Both the position numbers and the translations under genes were made by a program. The notes under the pieces were generated by a model that searched no databases, was not told the DNA's origin, and saw nothing but the letters and a program-made list of their open reading frames with translations. Shown piece after piece: positions 43,194 to 51,250 of a DNA stretch of 60,553 nt. Each line of letters opens with the position of its first letter. Position 1 is the stretch's first letter. This stretch comes from Flavobacteriales bacterium (GTDB lineage Bacteria > Bacteroidota > Bacteroidia > Flavobacteriales_D > Crocinitomicaceae), in the NCBI GenBank assembly GCA_947474675.1, contig CANJKA010000011.1, positions 1-60,553 on the forward strand. The letters run 5' to 3'.

Positions 43194-45086
43194 ATGTTAA
43201 AACTAATTTGCATAGCTTTTACTTTATTTTTTACTACCTGTTTGTATTCTCAAACATCTGAAGAACTGCAGACTAAAACTTTTTATTACGACATTGACAA
43301 TTATAGTTTAACTCAGGAATCAATATTTATTTTAGAAAATTTTATTTCAGAAATTAAGCTTCACCCCATCGAAATAATTGAGATAGTTGGATATATTGAA
43401 AGGAATGGAAGTGACGTTGACAATAAGATTCGATCAAAAAAAAGGATAAATAATCTAAAAAAAGCTATTGATTCTGTAGTTATTATTCAGCAATACAATC
43501 CTGAAAACACTTATTACCCACCTCTTTTATTAAATACTTTTTCTGATGATTATAACTGGAGAAGAGTTGATATTACTTACAGAGTTCGTCCTAAAAAAGA
43601 TAAACTTTTCTACTCAAATGAATCATCAATAATAGAAAATTCTATCGAGAAAATAAAAACTGAAAACATAACGAATCTTGAAGAGAGAGGGAAATTAACT
43701 ACTGAAGACACTCCTAACACTGGAAATACATCTAAACTCGATACTCCTGAAAACAAAACAATACAAGACTCTCTTAATCCAGAAAGTATATCTAAGCTTG
43801 ATAATCCTAAAAATCAAACAATCCAAGACAGTCTTATTACTGAAAATATTTCAAGATTTGATAATCAACTAAAAACGGATAGTATACTTACCACAATCAA
43901 TACGCCTAAATCAGTTGAAGAATTAAAAATTATTGAACTAGAGAACATTAAAAGCAATACAATTATTTTAGATTCCACACAAACAGGCTTAGATATGGCT
44001 CTTAAACCTCAAGAGACAGGGAAAATATCTACAGAAGGAAAATCACAAACTGAAATTGATAATTTTGTGATTCGTGAAAAATCAGAAAAATCAAATAGTA
44101 GTAGACCAACAAATCACCCTGATGTTGGAAATAGATTATCTAAAATAGATGTTAACGAATTGGATAATTCAGTAATTTTAATCAATTTAAATCTACAATT
44201 TGAAGGTGACGCTCCTTTAATAACAAAAAACTCTATAAAAGAGATCAATGATTTAGTAAAATTTCTTTATCTGAATAATTCAGTTGATGCATTTATTAGA
44301 GGTCATGTTTGCTGTGGAGATCAAATGCCATTAAGTAAAAAAAGAGCAAAAACTGTTTATTTAGAACTGATTCGAAGAGGTATAAGTCCAGATAGATTAA
44401 GGTATGATGGTTTTAGTAACAACATTCCAGCAGTATTTCCAGAACGAACAGATCTTGACAGAAGTAGAAATAGAAGAGTTGATATTATGTTTTCCAAAAC
44501 AACTAGAAGTAATTCTCCTGTAGAATTAAAAACAAATAAAAATTTCGCTGACTCTTTACAATTTACCGAAAAATCGATTGTGATTGATAAAAATGAAGTA
44601 GCTTATTTGGATGTTAAAAATAAAACGCAAGAAGAAATAGACAACATTATTATTAATGAAGTTTCTTCTTTATTGAAAAAAAATTCAAAAAAAACTGCTA
44701 AAAACACCGAAGAAAAATTAGCAAATATTGATATTGCAAATCTAAACACGACAGTTTCATTAATCATATTAGGCCTCCAATTTAACAATACCGATCCTAT
44801 TTTAGATGAAACGACCGTAAAAGAGATGGATGATTTATATAATTTCATGGATAAGAACAAACAAATTAATGCTTTTATAAGAGGTCATGTTTGTTGTGGT
44901 GATAATATGAAATTAAGTAAAAAGAGAGCGAAATATGTATACGACGAATTAATTAAAAGAGGAATAGATAAAGATCGTTTAAGATATCAAGGATTTAGCA
45001 ATACACTTTTACTTGTTAATCCAGAACGAACTGAATTAGATAAAGATAAAAACAAAAGAGTTGACATTATTTTTTCTATTAAATAG
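43194..45086 (+). CDS. Exported protein with three OmpA-like domains
   Basis: The ATG at 43194 is preferred: the in-frame GTG at 43170 abuts a terminator T-run, and the signal peptide (LKLICIAFTLFF, ending YSQ) starts cleanly at the ATG. About 20-140 is a degenerate OmpA-like unit (TFYYDIDNYSLTQES, RRVDITYRV). A Ser/Thr/Asn-rich linker with ~22-residue repeats (TIQDSL units) follows. Two closely related OmpA C-terminal domains then occur at about 320-440 and 520-630, each with FIRGHVCCGD, LSKKRAK, RLRY-GFSN and RRVDI/KRVDI. The last two arose by duplication that included part of the linker. Peptidoglycan binding is expected. Confidence 0.83.
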   Translation: MLKLICIAFTLFFTTCLYSQTSEELQTKTFYYDIDNYSLTQESIFILENFISEIKLHPIEIIEIVGYIERNGSDVDNKIRSKKRINNLKKAIDSVVIIQQYNPENTYYPPLLLNTFSDDYNWRRVDITYRVRPKKDKLFYSNESSIIENSIEKIKTENITNLEERGKLTTEDTPNTGNTSKLDTPENKTIQDSLNPESISKLDNPKNQTIQDSLITENISRFDNQLKTDSILTTINTPKSVEELKIIELENIKSNTIILDSTQTGLDMALKPQETGKISTEGKSQTEIDNFVIREKSEKSNSSRPTNHPDVGNRLSKIDVNELDNSVILINLNLQFEGDAPLITKNSIKEINDLVKFLYLNNSVDAFIRGHVCCGDQMPLSKKRAKTVYLELIRRGISPDRLRYDGFSNNIPAVFPERTDLDRSRNRRVDIMFSKTTRSNSPVELKTNKNFADSLQFTEKSIVIDKNEVAYLDVKNKTQEEIDNIIINEVSSLLKKNSKKTAKNTEEKLANIDIANLNTTVSLIILGLQFNNTDPILDETTVKEMDDLYNFMDKNKQINAFIRGHVCCGDNMKLSKKRAKYVYDELIKRGIDKDRLRYQGFSNTLLLVNPERTELDKDKNKRVDIIFSIK

Positions 45087-45100
45087 AGATTTTAGAAGAA

Positions 45101-45343
45101 TCATTCCTTGTATAATAAATTCCATTCTGACTCTGAAGATTCTAAATAATTTTCATCCACTAAATCTAAAAAATCATTAATTTTAAGTATTTCAGGATAG
45201 ATTTTAGCCTCAAACATATATTTATTTTTTAAACTTCCTACTAACTGAATTTCCTCGAAATTTCTATCCGAAGTTATCTTATAAAAAGATTTGCTGTTTG
45301 CTAATTTCCTATATTGCGGAAAGACTATATCTTTGTTCATCAT
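45101..45343 (-). CDS. Small hypothetical protein
   Basis: An 80-residue frame starting MMNKDIVFPQYRKLANSKSFY, with balanced composition and a compact length, lies between convergent and divergent neighbours without overlapping them. There is no signal peptide, membrane segment or known motif. A TATTTTTG box at 45348-45355 (minus) lies just before its start. It is likely real but unassigned. Confidence 0.6.
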   Translation of the reverse strand: MMNKDIVFPQYRKLANSKSFYKITSDRNFEEIQLVGSLKNKYMFEAKIYPEILKINDFLDLVDENYLESSESEWNLLYKE

Positions 45344-45402
45344 TCAGCAAAAATAAACAATCAATTGTACAATTAGTAAAATTGATTTAACAATAATTTT
45401 AT

Positions 45403-46047
45403 ATGACTAAAAAAGAAAAAGGGCAATATATTATAACTGAATTAGAGCGACTGTATCCCGAAACACCAGTACCTTTAGATCATACTGACGAATATACTTT
45501 ATTAATCTCGGTTTTACTTTCTGCACAATGTACAGATGTAATGGTTAATAGAGTAACTCCTGCCCTATTTAAATTGGCTAACAATCCATTTGACATGATT
45601 AAACTAACTCCAGATGATATAAGAGAAATAATTCGTCCATGTGGATTGTCTCCAAGAAAATCGCATGCTATATTTAATTTATCACATATTTTAATTGATA
45701 AATACAACGGAGCCGTTCCGGATAAAATGGAATTATTAGAAGAACTTCCTGGAGTTGGTCATAAAACAGCATCTGTAGTAATGTCTCAAGCATTTGGTGT
45801 ACCTGCCTTCCCTGTTGACACTCACATTCATCGATTACTTACACGATGGGGAGTAACAAGTGGCAAAAATGTTGTGGTTACAGAAATTGATGCTAAAAAA
45901 CTTTTCCCTATTGATTTATGGAATAAACTTCATTTACAAATCATTTTTTATGGGAGAGAATACTCTCCAGCGAGAAATCCTAAAATGGAGAAAGATTATA
46001 TTACAAGAACTATAGGGACAAAAAAAGCGATAGAAGAGTTGAAATAA
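45403..46047 (+). CDS. nth: Endonuclease III (DNA glycosylase/AP lyase) without Fe-S cysteines
   Basis: A 214-residue HhH-GPD glycosylase: LLSAQCTDVMVNRVTPAL near 38, helix-hairpin-helix LPGVGHKTASVV near 112 with the catalytic lysine (Lys118-like), and FPVDTHIHRL near 133 with the catalytic Asp. It removes oxidised pyrimidines and nicks the backbone. The C-terminal [4Fe-4S] loop, four cysteines in E. coli Nth, is replaced by YGREYSPARNPKMEKDYI with no cysteine. I recall a similar cysteine-less end in flavobacterial homologues, so this may be lineage-typical. Confidence 0.93.
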   Translation: MTKKEKGQYIITELERLYPETPVPLDHTDEYTLLISVLLSAQCTDVMVNRVTPALFKLANNPFDMIKLTPDDIREIIRPCGLSPRKSHAIFNLSHILIDKYNGAVPDKMELLEELPGVGHKTASVVMSQAFGVPAFPVDTHIHRLLTRWGVTSGKNVVVTEIDAKKLFPIDLWNKLHLQIIFYGREYSPARNPKMEKDYITRTIGTKKAIEELK

Positions 46048-46152
46048 GATTTAAGATGAAAGACTTTAAGATTCAAGATTAAAAGACAATTCCATTTTTT
46101 TTTAATATTTATCAAGTCTTTTATCTTACTGTCTTGCTGTCTTGAATCTAAA
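46048..46152. repeat. AAGACT/AGATTCAAGA repeat cluster forming a large imperfect hairpin
   Basis: The left part (46048-46086) repeats AAGAT, AAGACTT and ATTCAAGATT. The right part (46111-46149) carries the complementary GTCTTTTATCTT and CTTGAATCT. A related stretch (AATGAAAGACTTAAATATGAA) lies at 58225-58245 before the cyclophilin gene, so this is a dispersed element. It separates nth from the phosphoribosyltransferase gene. Confidence 0.5.
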
Positions 46153-46159
46153 AAAAAAC

Positions 46160-46167
46160 TATCTTTG
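46160..46167 (+). promoter_or_regulatory. TAnnTTTG-type -7 box for the phosphoribosyltransferase-murQ pair
   Basis: TATCTTTG matches the Bacteroidota -7 consensus, 17 bases before the ATG. TTG triplets occur upstream (46134 and 46142) but not at the ideal spacing. Confidence 0.4.
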
Positions 46168-46184
46168 TTTAAAATCATAAAGCA

Positions 46185-46679
46185 ATGCAAATAATTCTTA
46201 GTCAACAGGAAATTGATCAAAAAATTACTCGATTAGCACATCAAATTATTGAAAATACATTTGAAGAAAAAGCGCTGTTTATCGGTGGAATTTGTGGTAA
46301 TGGACTTTTATTAGCTGAAAAAATTAAAGAAATCATTTCTAAAAACTCAGATCAAGAGATCACTGTTTTTGAAATATTAGTTAATAAAATCGAGCCTTGG
46401 TCCGAAGAAATTAAACTATCCGTTCCTCAGGAGTTAATTAAAAACGGTTATCTAATTATGATTGACGATGTAATTAATTCAGGGAAAACAATGCAGTATG
46501 CTTTGGTTAAGTTATTAGAGCAATCCACAAAAGCTATAAAAACAGTAGTCTTGGTTGATCGGTCATACAGAACATACCCTATCAAAGCTGATTTTGTAGG
46601 GATAAGCCTTTCAACAACTTTACAAGAGCGAGTTGAAGTTAATTTTTCTGATTCAAATTCTTACGCATATTTAATTTAA
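46185..46679 (+). CDS. PyrR-like phosphoribosyltransferase-family protein
   Basis: The type I PRTase fold is visible: an N-terminal helix (ILSQQEIDQKITRLAHQI), ALFIGGICGNGLLLAEKI near 30-48 and the PRPP loop YLIMIDDVINSGKTMQYAL near 88-106 with the DD pair. The C-terminal PIKADFVGISLSTTLQERVEV is as in PyrR and hypoxanthine-type enzymes. The length (164 aa) fits PyrR-like proteins. Whether it salvages uracil/purines or regulates pyr genes is open. murQ follows after 32 bp. Confidence 0.82.
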   Translation: MQIILSQQEIDQKITRLAHQIIENTFEEKALFIGGICGNGLLLAEKIKEIISKNSDQEITVFEILVNKIEPWSEEIKLSVPQELIKNGYLIMIDDVINSGKTMQYALVKLLEQSTKAIKTVVLVDRSYRTYPIKADFVGISLSTTLQERVEVNFSDSNSYAYLI

Positions 46680-46711
46680 ATTATCAATATTATTGATCAA
46701 AACCTTTTTAA

Positions 46712-47518
46712 ATGAAAAAAACAACAGAATCTTCTTCGAATTATAACTCTTTAGAGACAATGTCAACTTCTGAATTATTGACAAATATGAATAAGGAAGA
46801 TAAAACTGTTCCTTTAGCTATTGAAAAAGAAATAACATCTATTCAAAATTTTATAGATGTCGCTTATGAAAAAATGAAGACCGGTGGTCGATTGTTTTAT
46901 ATCGGAGCAGGAACAAGTGGTCGATTAGGAATTGTTGATGCAAGTGAATGCCCTCCTACTTTTGGTGTTGCTCAAGGAATTGTTGTAGGGATAATTGCGG
47001 GAGGAGATTCTGCCATTCGTAAAGCAGTTGAATTTGCTGAAGATAATTTACAACAAGGATGGATGGATTTACAATCTTATTCAATCACTTCTAATGATGT
47101 TGTTGTTGGAATTGCTGCTTCAGGAAGTACACCTTATGTATTGGGAGCATTAGAAAAAGCAAAAGAAAATGGAATAATTACAGCAGGGATTTCGTGCAAC
47201 CCAAACAGTTTATTATCAAAACTTGCTGACTTCCCTATTACACCAGAAGTTGGACCTGAATTTTTAACAGGGAGCACACGAATGAAATCAGGTACAGCAC
47301 AGAAATTAGTTTTAAACATGATTTCTACATCGTTAATGATTAAACTAGGTCATGTGAAAGGAAATCGAATGGTTGATATGCAATTAAGTAATAATAAACT
47401 AATCGATCGCGGAATTATTATGATACAAGAAATGTTAAGTATTTCCTATGATAAAGCAGAATTGTTGTTAAAAGAATTTGGTTCAGTTAGATCGGCAATT
47501 GAAAAATATAAATCTTAA
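46712..47518 (+). CDS. murQ: N-acetylmuramic acid 6-phosphate etherase
   Basis: A SIS-domain enzyme (268 aa) that cleaves the lactyl ether of MurNAc-6-P to GlcNAc-6-P and lactate in cell-wall recycling. Signatures are GGRLFYIGAGTSGRLGIVDASECPPTFG-type sequence near 58-85 (phosphosugar loop and catalytic Glu), IAASGSTPYVLGAL near 132, and EFLTGSTRMKSGTAQKLVLNM near 182-203. The start motif SLETMSTSELL near 14 is typical of MurQ. It ends with a 4-bp convergent overlap on the next minus-strand gene. Confidence 0.96.
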   Translation: MKKTTESSSNYNSLETMSTSELLTNMNKEDKTVPLAIEKEITSIQNFIDVAYEKMKTGGRLFYIGAGTSGRLGIVDASECPPTFGVAQGIVVGIIAGGDSAIRKAVEFAEDNLQQGWMDLQSYSITSNDVVVGIAASGSTPYVLGALEKAKENGIITAGISCNPNSLLSKLADFPITPEVGPEFLTGSTRMKSGTAQKLVLNMISTSLMIKLGHVKGNRMVDMQLSNNKLIDRGIIMIQEMLSISYDKAELLLKEFGSVRSAIEKYKS

Positions 47519-48378
47519 TTAATCCATCCAAAAACTTTCACATCCATAAAATTTGATGAATCAATAATCCCTTCATTTGAAACTCTTTTTAAAGGAGGAG
47601 CACACATTAGAACATATTTCCATTTCCCAATTTCGAATAAAACTCTATATTCAGCCCCTTTTGAAAATCTGCCAACAACATTACTCTCAAAAAAATCAGA
47701 CGCTTTTACTGATATTATACTAGATGACCATCTAACCAGAACATCTTGTTTAAGATAGGACATTTTCCTCGTATATTTCACCTTTTTAGGGAAGAATTTT
47801 GTACTTCCATTCATTCCATTATCACTTGCGACAACATATTTCTTCCTTAACACTATTTTACCATTCACTAAACGAACCATATTAATATTGTGACTTACAG
47901 ATGAACAACATGGATATTTGTGGTGAAATAAAATTATTTCTTTTGTATTTGGATGAATTTTATAAGCTAATAAATGTCCCGATTCTTTGTATATATTTTT
48001 ATAATACCCCTGATTAAACTGATAAATCTCAAAAGATTCCATCTCAATTTCATTCGTTAATTCATTTAAATATAAAATTTCATTCTCCCCATCCTTATTC
48101 AAATCCAAAGAAAACCAATATTTGTTATGTTTTTCCCAATAAACACTAAAAACAGCATCAAGGTCAAAAGCTTTCGTATCATAATGATCAAGTCTATCTT
48201 TTTCAAATAAACTTTGGACTTTATTTTTCAGATTAACATCAACTGTTTTAAATAAAAATGAGAAATCCGTTAACCCGTCATTTACAAAAATTGAGGCATT
48301 CAATCGAGGCATAATAGCAGTTGAAAATAGATTCGGTGATAATAATAAAAAAGAGAAGAAGAGAAATAAATGTTTCAT
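47515..48378 (-). CDS. Exported protein of unknown function with C-terminal SH3-like region
   Basis: The signal peptide ends near residue 20 (LLLSPNLFSTA). About 65-165 contains an FG-GAP-like acidic loop (FSLDLNKDGENEILYLNEL near 86) and a cysteine pair HKYPCCSS near 153. About 215-265 (FFESNVVGRFSKGAEYRVLFEIGKWKYV) looks like an SH3/GW-like barrel. No enzyme motif is seen. It is convergent with murQ (4-bp overlap). Confidence 0.7.
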   Translation of the reverse strand: MKHLFLFFSFLLLSPNLFSTAIMPRLNASIFVNDGLTDFSFLFKTVDVNLKNKVQSLFEKDRLDHYDTKAFDLDAVFSVYWEKHNKYWFSLDLNKDGENEILYLNELTNEIEMESFEIYQFNQGYYKNIYKESGHLLAYKIHPNTKEIILFHHKYPCCSSVSHNINMVRLVNGKIVLRKKYVVASDNGMNGSTKFFPKKVKYTRKMSYLKQDVLVRWSSSIISVKASDFFESNVVGRFSKGAEYRVLFEIGKWKYVLMCAPPLKRVSNEGIIDSSNFMDVKVFGWIN

Positions 48379-48463
48379 TTTTTTATAAGTATATAAAAAT
48401 CGCTATCAAGGCAAAATTTCACATTCAGCTTATCAAACTTTATATTTAACGAATTTTACTAAT

Positions 48464-48491
48464 TAAAAAAAGGGAGACAAATCTCCCTTTT
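48464..48491 (-). terminator. Rho-independent terminator of clpC
   Basis: On the minus strand AAAAGGGAGA-TTTG-TCTCCCTTTT forms the stem-loop and is followed by a T-run. It lies about 22 bases past the clpC stop. Confidence 0.85.
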
Positions 48492-48513
48492 ACTATATCA
48501 AAAATCTAATTTT

Positions 48514-51027
48514 TTATTTAGATTTTTTTGTTTTTGTTTTTTCAATAGTAACAGTTAATTCTTCTTTACCTTCTTCGATATCTAAAAGAATTTTATCACC
48601 ATCACTTAAAGAAGCTTTAACGATTTCTTCCGCTAGAGGATCTTCAATGAATTTTTGGATTGCACGTTTTAACGGTCTTGCACCAAATTTTTCGTCATAT
48701 CCTTTATCACAAATGAAATCTTTCGCTTTCGCTGACATTTCGATTGAATATCCTAAACCATTAATTCTTCCAAATAATTTCTCTAATTCAAGATCAATAA
48801 TTTTATGAATATCTTCACGTTTCAAAGAATGGAAAATGATCATATCATCAACTCTGTTCAAGAATTCTGGAGAGAATGCTTTTCTAAGAGCATTTTGAAT
48901 AACTGTTTTAGAGTTTTCAACCACTTGTTCAGCTTGAGTTTTAGTACCGAAACCAACACCCGTTCCAAATTCAGCTAATTGACGAGCTCCAATATTTGAA
49001 GTCATGACAATAATTGTATTTTTGAAATCGATTTTTCGTCCTAAACCATCCGTCATGTGACCATCATCCAACACTTGTAAAAGTAAATTGAAAACATCTG
49101 GATGAGCTTTTTCAATTTCATCTAAAAGAACGATTGAATAAGGTTTTCTTCTAACTTTTTCAGTTAATTGTCCACCTTCTTCATATCCAACATATCCAGG
49201 AGGCGCTCCAACTAGACGAGAGATAGAGAATTTCTCCATATATTCAGACATATCAATTCTAATTAAAGAATCTTCAGAATCGAAAAGATATTTTGCCAGA
49301 ACTTTTGCTAATTGAGTTTTCCCTACACCGGTTGGCCCTAGGAAAAAGAAAGAACCGATTGGTTTGTTTGGATCTTTTAAACCAGCTCTACTTCTTTGGA
49401 CAGCTTTAACAACTTTCATTACAGCTTCATCCTGTCCAATAACCTTTCCAGTTAATTCAGCAGCCATAGAAGCTAATTTACCACTTTCTCCAGCAGTAAT
49501 TTTAGTAACAGGAATTCCACACATCATAGAAACCACTTCAGCAACATCTTCTTCCGTTACAATAACACGATTCGCTTTTGATTCATCGTCCCATTTTTTA
49601 TTTGCAACATCTAATTGTTCTTGCAATTTACGTTCGTTATCACGTAATTCAGCAGCTTTTTCATATTGTTGAGATTTGATCACTTCATTTTTCAAATCTT
49701 TTAATTCTTCAATACTTTTTTCAATAGAAGTTATTTCAGTAGGAACATTAATATTCGTAATATGCACACGTGATCCAACTTCATCTAAAGCATCAATTGC
49801 TTTATCTGGTAAATGTCTATCAGTAATATAACGTTCAGTTAATTTCACACACGCTTCAACAGCTTCAGGAGTATAAGAAACAGAATGATGAGATTCGTAA
49901 CGTTCCTTTATATTATTCAAAATTTGAATCGTTTCTTCTTCAGTAGTTGGCTCAATTAAAACCTTTTGAAAACGACGAACTAACGCTCCATCTTTTTCAA
50001 TATACTGGCGATATTCATCCAAAGTAGTTGCACCAATCGCTTGTAATTCACCACGAGCTAAAGCAGGTTTGAACATGTTTGCTGCATCCAAAGATCCACT
50101 AGCACCACCCGCACCTATAATCGTATGAATTTCATCAATAAATAAAATGATATCAGGATTTTTTTCAATTTCCTGCATCACCGCTTTCATTCTTTCTTCA
50201 AATTGACCACGGTATTTAGTACCCGCAACCAAAGAAGCAAGATCCAAAGAAACTACTCTTTTATTAAAAAGGACTCTAGATACTTTTCTCTGAACAATTC
50301 TCAAAGCTAAACCTTCCGCAACAGCACTTTTCCCAACACCAGGCTCACCTATTAGTATTGGATTGTTTTTCTTTCTTCTAGAAAGGATTTGGCTCACTCT
50401 TTCAATTTCTTTATCACGACCAACGATAGGATCTAATTTTCCCATTTCAGCCATTTTAGTCAAATCACGACCAAAATTATCTAATACAGGTGTTTTTGAT
50501 TTTGGGTCAGTTGGTTTCTTTTGAGTAGCAAAAGATTCGCTTTCCTCTTCTTGTCCACCTGGGAACTCAGAACGAGGAGTTGTTTTTTCATCTCTCATAG
50601 TTTCTAATTCATCTTTGACGTTATCATAAATAACACCATATTTATTTAATATTCTGCACGCAACACTGTCTTCATCTTTTAACATAGATAACAATAAATG
50701 TTCTGTCCCTATCATTGGACTTTTAAACAACTTAGCTTCTAAGTAAGTCAATTTCAAAACTTTTTCCGCTTGTTTAACTAAGGGTATATTTGTTAATATT
50801 TGTGCTTTCTTTTTTGAGTTTTTAGTTAGAGTTAATTCAATTTCATTTCGGATTTCTTTTAAATCAAGATGAAATTCATTTAGTATTTTAATAGCCTTAC
50901 CATCTCCCTCACGAATGAGCCCAAGCAACAAATGCTCGACACCTATGAAATCATTCCCTATACGTAGAGCTTCCTCACGACTAAAACTAATCACATCTTT
51001 AACTCTGGGTGAAAATTTTGCTTCCAT
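48514..51027 (-). CDS. clpC: ATP-dependent Clp protease ATPase subunit ClpC
   Basis: 837 residues: two N-terminal Clp repeats (about 4-145, FIGVEHLLLGLIREGDG), then AAA+ 1 with Walker A GEPGVGKS at 227-234 and [12 protein letters not shown] short UVR-type middle coiled coil (about 430-470, KSQQYEKAAELRDNERKL) marks it as ClpC/ClpA-type rather than ClpB. AAA+ 2 has GPTGVGKT near 565 and [14 protein letters not shown], with LNRVDDMIIFH near 735. It ends in a Lys-rich tail. It unfolds substrates for ClpP; no clpP or mcsAB is in view. The gene is divergent from gyrA. Confidence 0.96.
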   Translation of the reverse strand: MEAKFSPRVKDVISFSREEALRIGNDFIGVEHLLLGLIREGDGKAIKILNEFHLDLKEIRNEIELTLTKNSKKKAQILTNIPLVKQAEKVLKLTYLEAKLFKSPMIGTEHLLLSMLKDEDSVACRILNKYGVIYDNVKDELETMRDEKTTPRSEFPGGQEEESESFATQKKPTDPKSKTPVLDNFGRDLTKMAEMGKLDPIVGRDKEIERVSQILSRRKKNNPILIGEPGVGKSAVAEGLALRIVQRKVSRVLFNKRVVSLDLASLVAGTKYRGQFEERMKAVMQEIEKNPDIILFIDEIHTIIGAGGASGSLDAANMFKPALARGELQAIGATTLDEYRQYIEKDGALVRRFQKVLIEPTTEEETIQILNNIKERYESHHSVSYTPEAVEACVKLTERYITDRHLPDKAIDALDEVGSRVHITNINVPTEITSIEKSIEELKDLKNEVIKSQQYEKAAELRDNERKLQEQLDVANKKWDDESKANRVIVTEEDVAEVVSMMCGIPVTKITAGESGKLASMAAELTGKVIGQDEAVMKVVKAVQRSRAGLKDPNKPIGSFFFLGPTGVGKTQLAKVLAKYLFDSEDSLIRIDMSEYMEKFSISRLVGAPPGYVGYEEGGQLTEKVRRKPYSIVLLDEIEKAHPDVFNLLLQVLDDGHMTDGLGRKIDFKNTIIVMTSNIGARQLAEFGTGVGFGTKTQAEQVVENSKTVIQNALRKAFSPEFLNRVDDMIIFHSLKREDIHKIIDLELEKLFGRINGLGYSIEMSAKAKDFICDKGYDEKFGARPLKRAIQKFIEDPLAEEIVKASLSDGDKILLDIEEGKEELTVTIEKTKTKKSK

Positions 51028-51072
51028 AATTATTTTAAACTAAGTACTAAATAAACACTTTTAAACCAATTA

Positions 51073-51080
51073 CAAATATA
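51073..51080 (-). promoter_or_regulatory. TAnnTTTG-type -7 box for clpC
   Basis: TATATTTG on the minus strand, 45 bp before the clpC ATG, matches the Bacteroidota -7 consensus. No clear -33 TTTG and no CtsR-type direct repeats are seen in the 223-bp spacer to gyrA. Confidence 0.42.
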
Positions 51081-51250
51081 AAATTAATAAATTGTTAATA
51101 AGTTATCTTTTTAATCAATTTTCCACAGTTTTTTGTTAGTAAATAGCATCCATCTTCTAAACGATTTAAACTTATTATGATTACTTTCGTCGCTTGCAAT
51201 AAATAAACCCGTACACATAAAAATGTACGTTAAAAAATAAAGAGTACGAT

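Noticed and set aside
49364..49672. 102-codon frame on the plus strand inside clpC
   Set aside because: Antisense to highly conserved AAA+ sequence; its length is explained by the codon pattern of clpC.
51081..51250. gyrA promoter at TACTTTCG (about 51182-51189)
   Set aside because: It has one mismatch to TAnnTTTG at a key T and no TTTG at the right distance; too weak to annotate.
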